From: an uncultured Eubacteriales bacterium
GTDB lineage: Bacteria; Bacillota; Clostridia; Oscillospirales; CAG-382
NCBI GenBank assembly: GCA_934444645.1
Contig: CAKSCV010000015.1
Location: forward strand, 1-64,000
Reading direction: 5' to 3'
DNA length: 64,000 nucleotides
Each line of letters opens with the position of its first letter. The stretch's first letter is position 1. The position numbers were made by a program, and so were the translations under genes. Below are positions 23,079 to 32,253 of this stretch, piece after piece. Below the pieces are notes generated by a model. The model saw only the letters and a list, made by a program, of their open reading frames with translations, did no database searches and was not told the origin of the DNA.

Positions 23079-26009
23079 ATGAAAACTCAAAAACAAGCTT
23101 TCGCACTGTCTCTTATCCTTTGCGTGCTTATCTGCCTGTTCTCCACGGCGGTCATGGCGGAAAGCACCGAACAGATTCCGCACGGGAATGCGGAAAACGT
23201 TTCCTCCATTGCCGAAGCCGGATTTTATACCAACTCTGCCGACGCGGCGGTGGCAACCGACCCAACCGACGAAACCGGTGCAAACCATGTGTTTAAGTTT
23301 ACCAGCACCAAATACGCTTGGTTTGAAACCAAAGCCTCGCTGCTTCCGCTTTCGTTCGACTCAAACAAAGCCTATCGATTTGACTGCACGTTTTGGTTTG
23401 ATCCGGACGCAGCTGTCACCGAAAGCTACGTGACCCTCTATCTGTATTCGGCAAAGACCGATTACCATGCGGATCATTACTACAATATGCGCAATTTCAA
23501 GTATAAAGCCTCCGACGGCAAGTATCACTTTTCCGCCACCGTCAACGCCGGAATCTTAAATCCGAACGACACAACGTATGAATTCGGCTTCCGCGTCGAT
23601 TCTGCCGGTGCCGTTGTGTATGCCGATGATTTTTCCGTCACCGCGATCGAGCCGGCCAAACCGAAGCACATCGCTTTAGCCGAAACCGTGTTTGCGCCCG
23701 GCACGTCTCTTCCGGTAACCGTAACAGAGCCGGCGGACGGCAGCTGGATCGGCGTTTTCGCCTCCGGCGTCATCCCGAACAGCAACAACTACAACGACTA
23801 TTCCTGGAAATACTGCAAATATGCTGCAAGCGACGGTACGCTCTTAATGAAAGTACCGGCAGAACCGGGCAAATACACCCTTTACTATTTTTCGGACGGA
23901 GGCGGCTATGTTCCTTTGGAAAGTCTTTCCTTTGAAGTTGCCAAACAGCAAAAAGTCTTTATCAACAAATCGGTCTACCGTCCCGATGAAACCATCACGG
24001 TTACCTATAAAGGCGCTGCCTCTACCCAAGCCTGGGTCTGCATTTATAAAGGAAAAGGAAGCAGTCGTCCCGGCGACGGCACTCCCGATATGAAAACCTG
24101 GAAATACGTGCCGAATGCCGGCGACGGAACCATGGCCTTTACCGCGCCGTCCGATCCCGGCGGCTATACCGTCTATCTCTTAAAGGACGGCGGCTACACG
24201 GTCGTCGAAAGCGTCACCTTTACCGTTGCGGAAAGCTCCGGCTTGCCGATCGTTCCGGCAAGTGTGGCCTTTGAGCCTGCCGAAAACGCCCCGCTCGGCT
24301 ATGCGGACGGCGTCATGACAGCCACTGCCGCCGAAACCGTCACCGACGGTGTTCTGTTCTATTGGGGCGACCAAAACGGCATTCTCGGGGACTACACCTA
24401 TATCGGCTACGGCGAATACGACCAAACCACCGGCAAATATACATATGTTCCGACAGTCGGGAACCTCATCCCGGCAGAAGCCACGCGTTTATACGCGTGC
24501 GGCGTGCAAGGAACCTCCTATGAAGTGGAATCCGGCACGGCAAAGCTGTCGGAAGAATTCGCCTATTGCGACTTGAATGCGGAAAAACACACGCTCGGCA
24601 AGCGATTATATTCGTTTGACGTTATTTCCGACCTGCACGTTTCGGAAAACTATGACAGTAACAACGGCAAAAACGTTCTTGCCGCCTTTGCCGACATTCA
24701 AAACCGCCGCGCCTCCTCGATCGGTGTCTTTACGGCAGGTGACAATGTTAATCTCGGAAAACCGGAAGAATATGCTGTTCTCGCCAAATATATTTCTGAT
24801 ACCGGCCTTTCGGACATGTCGTTCTATTACACAGTCGGCAACCATGAATTCTATTATGAGCAAATCGAAGGTGCGGCAAGCGGTGAATTTTTCGATAACA
24901 ACTGGAAGCGGTTCCGCGACTTTGCCGGTTGGAAAGAAAACGAGTTTTACCGTTACAAAAAGATTGGCAGCGATTACTTCATTTTTATGGGTGAAGAAGC
25001 GCGCGGCACATTTGACGCTGCCGACAGCAAGCAAGGCACGGCAGACGGCTATTTCAGCGAGGCACAGCGCGAATGGCTGCGCGGACTGCTAAGCAAGGCC
25101 GCCTCCGAAAACGCCAACGCCTTTGTCTTTATGCACCAATCCATCGACAACACAGTCGCCGGGTCGTTTGCCGGTCAAAACTGGAGCGGCATCAACGACG
25201 ATGACAAAATGCAGGCCATCCTTGAAAGCTATCCGAACACGGTTCTCTTTACCGGTCACAGCCATTGGAGCCTGCATTCGAAAACACCGTTTGTTAACGG
25301 CGGCACGAGCGGCGCAAGCTATGTGAACACCGCCTCCTGCGGCTATTTGTGGTCGGATGCAAACAAAGCCGTTCCCGGCAGTGAAGGTCTTACGGTCGAA
25401 GTCTACGAAAACGATATCGTCATCCGCGGCCGCGATTTCACAAATCAGAAATGGGTGCCGGCTGTTTATGCCTGTGTTCCGAAAAATGCGGATTTCAACG
25501 CTATGGAAACGCCCGTCACATCCGACGAGACTTCCATCCGCACAAGCGGCGTAAGCGGCATTCGCTTTAATACAGTGTTCAACAAAGCAGCTGCCTTCCC
25601 CTGTGACGAGATCGGCTTTATGGTCACGCGCGACAAGTATTTTACCGACAGCACGATCTGCGGCGGCGAAGACAGTCGGTTCATTCTTGCAAACGACAAG
25701 CTGAACACGCCCCAAACCGTATCCACGGGCATTGCATACAGTGCCGAACAGAACATCAACCATCTGCGTGAAGACATCTCCGGCGAAACGGTCTCCTTTG
25801 CGGCAACGCTCTGCGGCATTCCGCAAAAAGCAGCGTTCTACAAGGAGCTTCTGCACGTGCGCGCGTATGTGAAGAAGGACGGCATTACCTATTACGGCAA
25901 CGCCACAGCCAAAAGCCTGTATGAAGCGGCTCTTGCCTACAAAGCAGCGCATCCGGAGGATGAAAACGCCTTTATACAGAGCATTATCGACACAGCAGAA
26001 AACGCCTAA
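23079..26009 (+). CDS. Secreted calcineurin-like metallophosphoesterase
   Basis: The 976-residue exported protein has a signal peptide (MKTQKQAFALSLILCVLICL, then FSTAVMAES). An N-terminal binding-type sandwich and two short Ig-like repeats (about residues 195-385) precede a metallophosphoesterase domain. Its five blocks are all present: SDLH (Asp518, His520), AGDN (Asp555), GNHE (Asn588, His589), MHQS (His686) and GHSH (His727, His729), so a two-metal site is intact. The last 165 residues are the C-terminal module shared with two other secreted proteins here (IRTSGVSGIRF, EIGFMVTR, VRAYVKKDGITYYG). AAAGGAG precedes the ATG. The substrate is unknown; an extracellular phosphomonoester or diester, perhaps for phosphate scavenging, is likely. 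Confidence 0.85.
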   Translation: MKTQKQAFALSLILCVLICLFSTAVMAESTEQIPHGNAENVSSIAEAGFYTNSADAAVATDPTDETGANHVFKFTSTKYAWFETKASLLPLSFDSNKAYRFDCTFWFDPDAAVTESYVTLYLYSAKTDYHADHYYNMRNFKYKASDGKYHFSATVNAGILNPNDTTYEFGFRVDSAGAVVYADDFSVTAIEPAKPKHIALAETVFAPGTSLPVTVTEPADGSWIGVFASGVIPNSNNYNDYSWKYCKYAASDGTLLMKVPAEPGKYTLYYFSDGGGYVPLESLSFEVAKQQKVFINKSVYRPDETITVTYKGAASTQAWVCIYKGKGSSRPGDGTPDMKTWKYVPNAGDGTMAFTAPSDPGGYTVYLLKDGGYTVVESVTFTVAESSGLPIVPASVAFEPAENAPLGYADGVMTATAAETVTDGVLFYWGDQNGILGDYTYIGYGEYDQTTGKYTYVPTVGNLIPAEATRLYACGVQGTSYEVESGTAKLSEEFAYCDLNAEKHTLGKRLYSFDVISDLHVSENYDSNNGKNVLAAFADIQNRRASSIGVFTAGDNVNLGKPEEYAVLAKYISDTGLSDMSFYYTVGNHEFYYEQIEGAASGEFFDNNWKRFRDFAGWKENEFYRYKKIGSDYFIFMGEEARGTFDAADSKQGTADGYFSEAQREWLRGLLSKAASENANAFVFMHQSIDNTVAGSFAGQNWSGINDDDKMQAILESYPNTVLFTGHSHWSLHSKTPFVNGGTSGASYVNTASCGYLWSDANKAVPGSEGLTVEVYENDIVIRGRDFTNQKWVPAVYACVPKNADFNAMETPVTSDETSIRTSGVSGIRFNTVFNKAAAFPCDEIGFMVTRDKYFTDSTICGGEDSRFILANDKLNTPQTVSTGIAYSAEQNINHLREDISGETVSFAATLCGIPQKAAFYKELLHVRAYVKKDGITYYGNATAKSLYEAALAYKAAHPEDENAFIQSIIDTAENA

Positions 26010-26023
26010 ATCTCATAGTTTGC

Positions 26024-26058
26024 AAGCCGCTTTCGGGAAAGACCGAGAGCGGCTTTTT
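26024..26058 (+). terminator. Terminator of the phosphoesterase gene
   Basis: The stem AAGCCGCTTTCGG / CCGAGAGCGGCTT, with a six-base loop and a central wobble, is followed by TTTTT. Confidence 0.85.
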
Positions 26059-26104
26059 TATGCCGTTTCAACCGCTAGTTGAAAAAATCTCAATCACGAA
26101 GCTA

Positions 26105-26132
26105 TGGACAAATCCGCAAAGTTTGGTATAAT
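26105..26132 (+). promoter_or_regulatory. Promoter of the XRE regulator gene
   Basis: TGGACA (26105-26110) and TATAAT (26127-26132) are spaced 16 bases apart, 49 bases before the ATG. Confidence 0.7.
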
Positions 26133-26181
26133 AAAAGCACAGTCCGGATCTGTGAAATCTATTTTTTAAGGAGAATCACCC

Positions 26182-27309
26182 ATGACTTTTGGTCAGATCA
26201 TCAAAAAACTGCGCCGGGAAGCCGATATGACGCAAGAAAAGCTCGCGGAGCTTCTTTCGGTTTCCGCACAGGCGGTCAGCCGCTGGGAAAACGATTCCGC
26301 CATGCCGGATATAGCCTTACTTGTGCCGCTTGCCAATCTCTTTCATGTCACCACCGACTATCTGCTCGGCGTGGATAGTTCCAAAAGAGAACAAATCATC
26401 GGCGATATCCGCAAAGAAGCCGACGGCTATTCTTCGCGCGGCTACTACGAAAAAGCGCGCGATATCTTAGAGGACGGATTACGTCAATATCCCGAAAATT
26501 ACGCACTGATGCACGATCTCATGTATGTTTCCGATTCGCAGTATGACCAAGCCAAGCAGAGCGAAGCGGAAGAACAGCGCGCTCTTGCGGAAAACTACCG
26601 AAACGAGATACTGCGCCTCGGAGAATCCCTTCTCGCCGGCTGTACCGACGACCGTTTGCGCCATGACGCGATGCAGTTACTTTGCTACGCCTACAAAGAC
26701 GCCGGGAATAAGGAAAAAGCCTTGAGGCTTGCCGAATCCATGCCGCCTATGTGCATTTCGAGAGAATGTCTGTTATCCGCCGTCAAGGACGGCACGGAAC
26801 GCTTTCGGGCAAAGCAAAGAGAACTTTTCACACTCATTCAGTTTCTCGACAACACTCTGTGCTTTCCGAACGCCAAGCTCGATGCGGGCGAATACGCCTA
26901 TACCGACGAAATGCAGGCAAAAATCCGGGAAAAATCCGTCGCGCTGCTTCACTTGCTGTTTGAAAACGGCGATTTCGGCTTTTTCCATTCGTCTTTGAGC
27001 TACACACACACGCTTCTTGCCGAATACTACGCCGGTGTCGGAAACACGGAAAAAGCACTTGACCATTTGCAAAAAGCCGCCAAACACGCCATTCGCTTTT
27101 TAGAGCAGTGCGAAAACAAGGAAAAACACACCTCATTGCTGTTTATCGGATTTGAGGACGGCTCTTTTTCCACCGGCAACACCGACAACACGGCCGCCGA
27201 AGTGTTATGTGCCATGCAAGAAAACGTTTTCGACGGGATACGGAACACGGATGCGTTTACGGCCGTCAAGGAGGAACTCGCCGCCTATGCCGGCAAATGG
27301 AAGGTATGA
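26182..27309 (+). CDS. XRE-family regulator with helical-repeat C-terminus
   Basis: The 375-residue protein begins with an HTH of the Cro/CI type (residues 2-60: FGQIIKKLRREADMTQEKLA, then AQAVSRWENDSAMPDI and DYLLGVD). The rest is all-helical and rich in A/E/L with TPR-like spacing (YYEKARDILEDGLRQYPENYA near 90; YAGVGNTEKALDHLQKA near 290), which may bind a peptide or partner protein. AAGGAG precedes the ATG. It is a single-gene unit between a promoter and a terminator. Related proteins in Clostridia have unknown targets; quorum-peptide sensing is possible but unproven. Confidence 0.85.
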   Translation: MTFGQIIKKLRREADMTQEKLAELLSVSAQAVSRWENDSAMPDIALLVPLANLFHVTTDYLLGVDSSKREQIIGDIRKEADGYSSRGYYEKARDILEDGLRQYPENYALMHDLMYVSDSQYDQAKQSEAEEQRALAENYRNEILRLGESLLAGCTDDRLRHDAMQLLCYAYKDAGNKEKALRLAESMPPMCISRECLLSAVKDGTERFRAKQRELFTLIQFLDNTLCFPNAKLDAGEYAYTDEMQAKIREKSVALLHLLFENGDFGFFHSSLSYTHTLLAEYYAGVGNTEKALDHLQKAAKHAIRFLEQCENKEKHTSLLFIGFEDGSFSTGNTDNTAAEVLCAMQENVFDGIRNTDAFTAVKEELAAYAGKWKV

Positions 27310-27332
27310 CGGTTCCGGCATAAAACAGCTAC

Positions 27333-27364
27333 ACCGCCTTCGGTTTTCCGGAGGCGGTTTGTTT
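27333..27364 (+). terminator. Terminator of the XRE gene
   Basis: An 11-bp stem (ACCGCCTTCGG / CCGGAGGCGGT, one wobble) with a TTTT loop is followed by TTGTTTC. Confidence 0.8.
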
Positions 27365-27431
27365 CTTTTGCCGGAGTTCGGGCGAAAAAGCAAGTTTTTT
27401 TGCTTCAAAACGTCGAATTCGCAAAAAAGAC

Positions 27432-27460
27432 TTGCATTTTTGAAAAAGATATGGTATACT
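27432..27460 (+). promoter_or_regulatory. Promoter of the pheS T-box leader
   Basis: TTGCAT (27432-27437) and TATACT (27455-27460) are spaced 17 bases apart, upstream of the T-box elements. Confidence 0.7.
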
Positions 27461-27466
27461 GTGGCA

Positions 27467-27727
27467 GTAATCGGATATCTATGTCCAAAACGCATCGAAC
27501 AAGAGCGCTGTATGGCAAAAACGCATACGCAGAGAGGGATCGCGTGCTGAAAAGATTCTTATGCGGGTTATACGGCATTTCGCTTGGGAGCGGTGGCGGT
27601 CAAAGCCGTCAACGGGTAACGCCGTTATACGTCACGTTCCGTTTTTGCGGAGCAAGAGAGCCTGACTTGTCAGGAACATGGGTGGTACCGCGATCATTCG
27701 TCCCGTTTTTCGGGGCGTTTTTTTTCG
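27467..27727 (+). ncRNA. T-box riboswitch leader, phenylalanine-specific
   Basis: The roughly 260-base leader in front of pheS has the standard T-box parts. A Stem I start (CAGAGAGGGAT near 27530) and GCTGAAAAG precede the likely specifier TTC (27556-27558), a Phe codon. The T-box sequence TGGGTGGTACCGCG is at 27679-27692 (usual form AGGGTGGNACCGCG). An intrinsic terminator follows, CGTCCCG / CGGGGCG with eight T's (27699-27725). Uncharged tRNA-Phe should pair with both the specifier and the TGG bulge and prevent termination, raising pheS expression when phenylalanine is scarce. Gene identity and specifier agree. Confidence 0.93.
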
Positions 27728-27785
27728 CCTTTTTCCGGTTTTCACAAACAACAAAAAAGAATCTATATAACAGGAGACAAACACC

Positions 27786-28805
27786 ATGAAAGAAAAGTTA
27801 GAAGCGTTAAAACAAAAAGCGTTAGCCGACCTTGAAAAGGTTTCGGACACGCAAGGTCTTGAACAGATGCGTGTGGCGTATCTCGGCAAAAAAAGCGAGC
27901 TTGCCGCCATCTTAAAGGGCATGGCACAGCTTTCCGCCGAAGAACGTCCGATCATCGGTCAACTCGGCAACAGCATTCGTTCCTCCATCGAGCAGGCCTT
28001 TGAAAAGGCAAAAAACCATGTCACCGAGCTTGAAACGCAAAAGAAGATCCAAGCCGAAACGCTCGACGTGACGCTTCCTGCCGCAAAGCTCGAAATCGGC
28101 GGACTGCATCCGCTCACCAAGGTACAGACCCAACTTGAGGACATTTTCCTCGGCATGGGCTTCACCATCGCCGAAGGCCCGGAGGTCGAAACCGACTACT
28201 ACAACTTCACCGCGCTCAACACGCCGGAATTTCATCCGGCACGCGACACGCAAGACACCTTCTACATCACCGACAAGGTTCTTCTCCGTTCCCAGACCAG
28301 CACCGTTCAGGTTCACACCATGGAAAACCAAAAGCCGCCGATCCGCGTCATTTCGCCCGGCCGTGTATACCGTTCCGACGCAGTGGACGCCACCCATTCG
28401 CCGATGTTCCACCAGTGCGAGGGACTTGTCATTGACAAGGGCATCACCATGGCTGACCTAAAGGGCACGCTTGAGACGTTTGCCAAGGCGATGTTCGGCG
28501 ACAAGACCGAGATTCGCTTCCGTCCGCACCACTTCCCGTTCACCGAGCCGTCGTGCGAGGTGGATGTCAGCTGCTTTGTCTGCGGCGGCAAGGGCTGCAG
28601 CGTCTGCAAGGGCGAAGGCTGGATCGAAATTTTAGGTGCCGGCATGGTACATCCGAACGTGCTGCGCATGAGCGGCATTGATCCGGACGTTTATTCCGGC
28701 TTTGCGTTCGGCATGGGTATTGAACGAATCGTTATGACCAAGTACGGCATTTCGGATATGCGTCTTTTGTACGACAACGACGTGCGCTTCTTGGGACAAT
28801 TCTAA
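27786..28805 (+). CDS. pheS: Phenylalanine--tRNA ligase alpha subunit
   Basis: The 339-residue class II synthetase subunit works with PheT as an alpha2-beta2 enzyme that charges tRNA-Phe. The N-terminal coiled coil (residues 1-85) binds tRNA. The catalytic part shows GGLHPLTKVQ, the motif 2 region SPGRVYRSDAVDATHSPMFH and motif 3 FGMGIERIVM near the C-terminus. A Cys-rich loop CFVCGGKGCSVCKGEGW is as in many bacterial PheS. Length is typical. AGGAG lies 8 bases before the ATG. It is the first gene of the T-box unit and is followed after 5 bases by a YitT-type gene. Confidence 0.97.
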   Translation: MKEKLEALKQKALADLEKVSDTQGLEQMRVAYLGKKSELAAILKGMAQLSAEERPIIGQLGNSIRSSIEQAFEKAKNHVTELETQKKIQAETLDVTLPAAKLEIGGLHPLTKVQTQLEDIFLGMGFTIAEGPEVETDYYNFTALNTPEFHPARDTQDTFYITDKVLLRSQTSTVQVHTMENQKPPIRVISPGRVYRSDAVDATHSPMFHQCEGLVIDKGITMADLKGTLETFAKAMFGDKTEIRFRPHHFPFTEPSCEVDVSCFVCGGKGCSVCKGEGWIEILGAGMVHPNVLRMSGIDPDVYSGFAFGMGIERIVMTKYGISDMRLLYDNDVRFLGQF

Positions 28806-28810
28806 AGACG

Positions 28811-29710
28811 ATGGAAAGACAACCGGAAACGGCTGCTGCCGCAAAGCCGCCGCGGACTCCTTCCGCCCGTGCCGTCAGGGAATACCTGTTATTGACGCTC
28901 GGCACCTTTCTTATGACGGTCGGCATCTACTTTTTCAAGTATCCCAACAATTTTGCGACCGGCGGGCTTTCGGGCATTTCGGTGCTTGTGGGAAAGCTTG
29001 TGCCGGCTATTACTCCGGCGACGTTTGTCGGGGTGATGAACGTGGTTCTCTTGCTTGTCGGTTTTGCGTTTCTGGGACGGCGTTTCGGCATACGCACGGT
29101 CTATTGCAGCCTTCTCATGTCGGCATTTCTGTTTCTGTTTGAGGCGGTGCTGCCGCTTGACAAGCCGCTCACGGACGAGCCGCTTCTCGATCTGTGCTTT
29201 TCCGTTCTGCTTCCGGCGTTCGGTTCTGCTATCATTTTCAATCTGAAAGGCTCGACCGGCGGCACGGACATTGTGGCACTCATTCTAAAGGATAAGCTGC
29301 ACATCAATGTCGGACAGGCACTGTTTGCTGCGGACGTTTTGGTAGTCTGCTCGGTCTTTTTCGTGTTCAACATTCAGACAGGCTTATTTTCGTTAATCGG
29401 TTTGCTTGCCAAGACGTTTATGGTCGATTCGGTCATTGAAAGCATCAATCTTTCCAAATATTTTATCATCGTGACCGCCAAAAGCGACCCGGTCATCGAA
29501 TATATCAACATCAATCTTCACCGCGGCGCAACCGCATGGAACGCAACCGGCTGCTTTACCGGCGACAACAAAAAGATGATTTTGGTCGCCTTAAGCCGCT
29601 CACAGGCCGTATCGCTTCACAAGGTGGTCAAGGAGATCGATCCGCACGCGTTTGTGCTTATCTCCAACACAAGCGACATCATCGGCAAGGGCTTTCGCGA
29701 AATGCCTTAA
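28811..29710 (+). CDS. YitT-family membrane protein
   Basis: The 299-residue integral membrane protein of the YitT (DUF161) family has five to six hydrophobic segments between residues 28 and 205, with conserved FKYPNNFATGGLSGISVL and LKGSTGGTDIVALIL. A cytoplasmic DUF2179 domain follows (about 210-299: RGATAWNATGCFTGDNKKMI). YitT proteins are common in Bacillota with no settled substrate. It starts 5 bases after pheS with only a weak ribosome binding site (AAAGACG), suggesting translational coupling, and sits unusually between pheS and pheT, so it should be under phenylalanine T-box control too. Confidence 0.9.
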   Translation: MERQPETAAAAKPPRTPSARAVREYLLLTLGTFLMTVGIYFFKYPNNFATGGLSGISVLVGKLVPAITPATFVGVMNVVLLLVGFAFLGRRFGIRTVYCSLLMSAFLFLFEAVLPLDKPLTDEPLLDLCFSVLLPAFGSAIIFNLKGSTGGTDIVALILKDKLHINVGQALFAADVLVVCSVFFVFNIQTGLFSLIGLLAKTFMVDSVIESINLSKYFIIVTAKSDPVIEYININLHRGATAWNATGCFTGDNKKMILVALSRSQAVSLHKVVKEIDPHAFVLISNTSDIIGKGFREMP

Positions 29711-29761
29711 AAGCAAATTTCGCACCTCTTAATGAATTTTAATGAAAGGGTTGAAACACCT

Positions 29762-32152
29762 ATGAAACTCTCTATGAACTGGTTAAAGGACTACGTTGAC
29801 CGCTCCTTTGAACCGAAAGAATATTGCGATAAAATGACGCTTACCGGCTCCAAGGTCGAGGGCTATGAGGAGCTTGGCAAGGAAATTACAAACGTTGTTG
29901 TCGGAAAGCTGCTTTCCGTCGAAAAGCATCCCGATTCCGACCACCTTCTTATCTGCATGGTGGATGTCGGCAAGGGCGAACCGATTCAGATCATCACCGG
30001 TGCGCAAAACGTCAAGCCGGGCGATCTTGTCCCCGCCGCGCTCGATCACTCTACCCTTCCCGGCGGTGTTTCCATTAAAGCCGGAAAGCTGCGCGGACTG
30101 CCCTCCAACGGTATGCTCTGCTCGCTCGGCGAACTCGGCCTTACCATCAACGATTTTCCGTATGCCGAAGAAAACGGAATCTTCTTACTCCAAGAGGACT
30201 GCAAGCCGGGCGATGACATCAAGGACGTATTAAGCTTAAACGATGTAGCCGTGGAATTTGAAATCACCTCCAACCGTCCGGACTGTCTGTCGGTCATCGG
30301 CCTTGCGCGTGAAACGGCAGCCTCCTTTGCCGAACCGCTTCACTTACACACACCGGTCGTTCATGCCGAAAAGCACGGCGGCAAGACCATAAACGACTAT
30401 TTAAGCATCGAAGTCAAGGATGCGGCTCTCTGCCCGCGCTACACGGCACGTGTGGTCGAGGATATCAAGATTGAGTCTTCGCCCAAGTGGTTGAGAGAAC
30501 GTCTGCGCGCCTGCGGTGTTCGCCCCATCAACAACATCGTCGATATCACAAACTATGTTTGCTTAGAGTACGGCCAACCGATGCACGCCTTTGACTACAA
30601 CTACTTAAAGGGCGGCAAAATCACGGTGCGCCGCGCCGATATGGGCGAAAAGATCACCACGCTCGACGGTGTGGAACGCACGCTGACCGACAAAATGCTC
30701 GTTATCGCCGACGCAGAAAAGGCCGTCGCGGTTGCCGGTGTTATGGGCGGCGAAAACAGCGAGATCGTGCCCGAAACCAAGACCATTGTCTTTGAATCAG
30801 CCAACTTCAACGGACCGAGCGTGCGCATGACGGCGCGCGACATCGGGCTTCGCACCGAGGCCAGCGGCCGCTACGAAAAAGGTCTTGACCGCGAAAACAC
30901 GCTGCCTGCCATCGAACGCGCCTGCGAGCTTATCGAACTTCTCGGCGCCGGCAAAGTGGTCGAAGGCATCATCGATATGTTCCCGGAAAAAGCGCCGCAG
31001 ACGGTCATCCCGTTCGATCCCGAAAAAATCAACGCCTTTTTGGGTACCGATGTGCCGGTCGAATCCATGCTTGATACCTTCAAGCGGCTCGACATCCGTC
31101 TTGAGGACGGCAAGCTCTATCCGCCGTCTTACCGTGCCGATTTGGAGGGTATGCACGACATTGCCGAGGAAGTCATCCGCATTTACGGCTATGACAAGAT
31201 CCCGACCACTAACTTCAAATCGGAAGCCATTGTCGGCGGCCGCAACGCCCGTCAGAAGAGTATCGCCGAGCTCAACAATCTGCTTACGCTGCACGGCTTT
31301 TATGAGATCCAGACCTACTCGTTCATCAGTCCCAAGTATTACGATAACATCGGCCTTGCCGCCGACGCCAAGGAACGCGATTCGGTCGTGATCTCCAATC
31401 CGCTCGGTGAAGATACCAGCATTATGCGCACCACCGCACTTCCGAGTGTACTCGAAGTGCTTGCCGCCAACCGCCGCTACCGCAACAAAACCTGCGCCAT
31501 TTACGAAAACGCCAAGGTCTACATCAAGCGTGCCTTCAGCGAACAGCCGGACGAACGTCTGACCACCGTCATTGCGTTCTACAACAACGGTGATTTCTTC
31601 TACATGAAGGGCATTGCGGAACACGTTTTGTCGGTCTTCGGCGTGGAGGACACCGAAGCGGTCGCAAAGACCGAGCTTCCCTATTTCCATCCGGGCAGAT
31701 GCGCCGCACTTTGCGACAAAAACGGCACGGAATACGCCGTGTTCGGTGAGGTTCATCCGAACATTGCCAAAAACTACGGCTTTGACTTGCCGGTGTATGC
31801 GTGCATTTGCGATACCGAATCGCTGCTTGCCCTTGAAAAACCGGAAAAGCACTACAAGCCGCTGCCGAAATTCCCTGCCATCGAACGCGACCTTGCGTTT
31901 GTCTGCGACGAAAAGCTGACCTCCGGCGAGCTGAAGAAGGCGATCGTCCTGTACGGCGGCAAGATGCTGGAACACGTGGAAGTATTTGACATTTACCGCG
32001 ACGCAAGACTGGGGCTTGGCAAAAAATCCATGGCTTACAGCTTGACGCTCCGTTCGCCCGAAAAGACGCTTGAGGATGCTGACTGCGACAAGATCGTCAA
32101 CAAGATTTTGAACGGTCTGGAACGCGATTTCGGTGTAACGTTAAGAGCGTAA
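29762..32152 (+). CDS. pheT: Phenylalanine--tRNA ligase beta subunit
   Basis: The 796-residue partner of PheS has the order expected for bacterial PheT. An N-terminal EMAP/OB-type tRNA-binding domain (about 40-150, KHPDSDHLLICMVDVGKGE) precedes the B3/B4 editing domain (about 210-390), B5 (DNA-binding-like), the inactive class II-like core and a C-terminal FDX-ACB domain (KFPAIERDLAFVCDEK). I start at the ATG at 29762 because MKLSMNWLKDYV is the conserved N-terminus, although an in-frame ATG lies at 29732. It lies 51 bases after the YitT-type gene with no terminator between. Confidence 0.96.
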   Translation: MKLSMNWLKDYVDRSFEPKEYCDKMTLTGSKVEGYEELGKEITNVVVGKLLSVEKHPDSDHLLICMVDVGKGEPIQIITGAQNVKPGDLVPAALDHSTLPGGVSIKAGKLRGLPSNGMLCSLGELGLTINDFPYAEENGIFLLQEDCKPGDDIKDVLSLNDVAVEFEITSNRPDCLSVIGLARETAASFAEPLHLHTPVVHAEKHGGKTINDYLSIEVKDAALCPRYTARVVEDIKIESSPKWLRERLRACGVRPINNIVDITNYVCLEYGQPMHAFDYNYLKGGKITVRRADMGEKITTLDGVERTLTDKMLVIADAEKAVAVAGVMGGENSEIVPETKTIVFESANFNGPSVRMTARDIGLRTEASGRYEKGLDRENTLPAIERACELIELLGAGKVVEGIIDMFPEKAPQTVIPFDPEKINAFLGTDVPVESMLDTFKRLDIRLEDGKLYPPSYRADLEGMHDIAEEVIRIYGYDKIPTTNFKSEAIVGGRNARQKSIAELNNLLTLHGFYEIQTYSFISPKYYDNIGLAADAKERDSVVISNPLGEDTSIMRTTALPSVLEVLAANRRYRNKTCAIYENAKVYIKRAFSEQPDERLTTVIAFYNNGDFFYMKGIAEHVLSVFGVEDTEAVAKTELPYFHPGRCAALCDKNGTEYAVFGEVHPNIAKNYGFDLPVYACICDTESLLALEKPEKHYKPLPKFPAIERDLAFVCDEKLTSGELKKAIVLYGGKMLEHVEVFDIYRDARLGLGKKSMAYSLTLRSPEKTLEDADCDKIVNKILNGLERDFGVTLRA

Positions 32153-32170
32153 AACAGAATTAAAACGATA

Positions 32171-32218
32171 AAAACCGACGTCCGCACCGGATAAAACCTG
32201 CGCAGACGTCGGTTTTGT
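32171..32218 (+). terminator. Terminator of the pheS-yitT-pheT unit
   Basis: A 12-bp stem (AAAACCGACGTC / GACGTCGGTTTT) with a 22-base loop ends in a T-rich tract. Confidence 0.8.
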
Positions 32219-32253
32219 TATTGTTTTCTGCCATCGCCGGAAAGCACGCTTTC

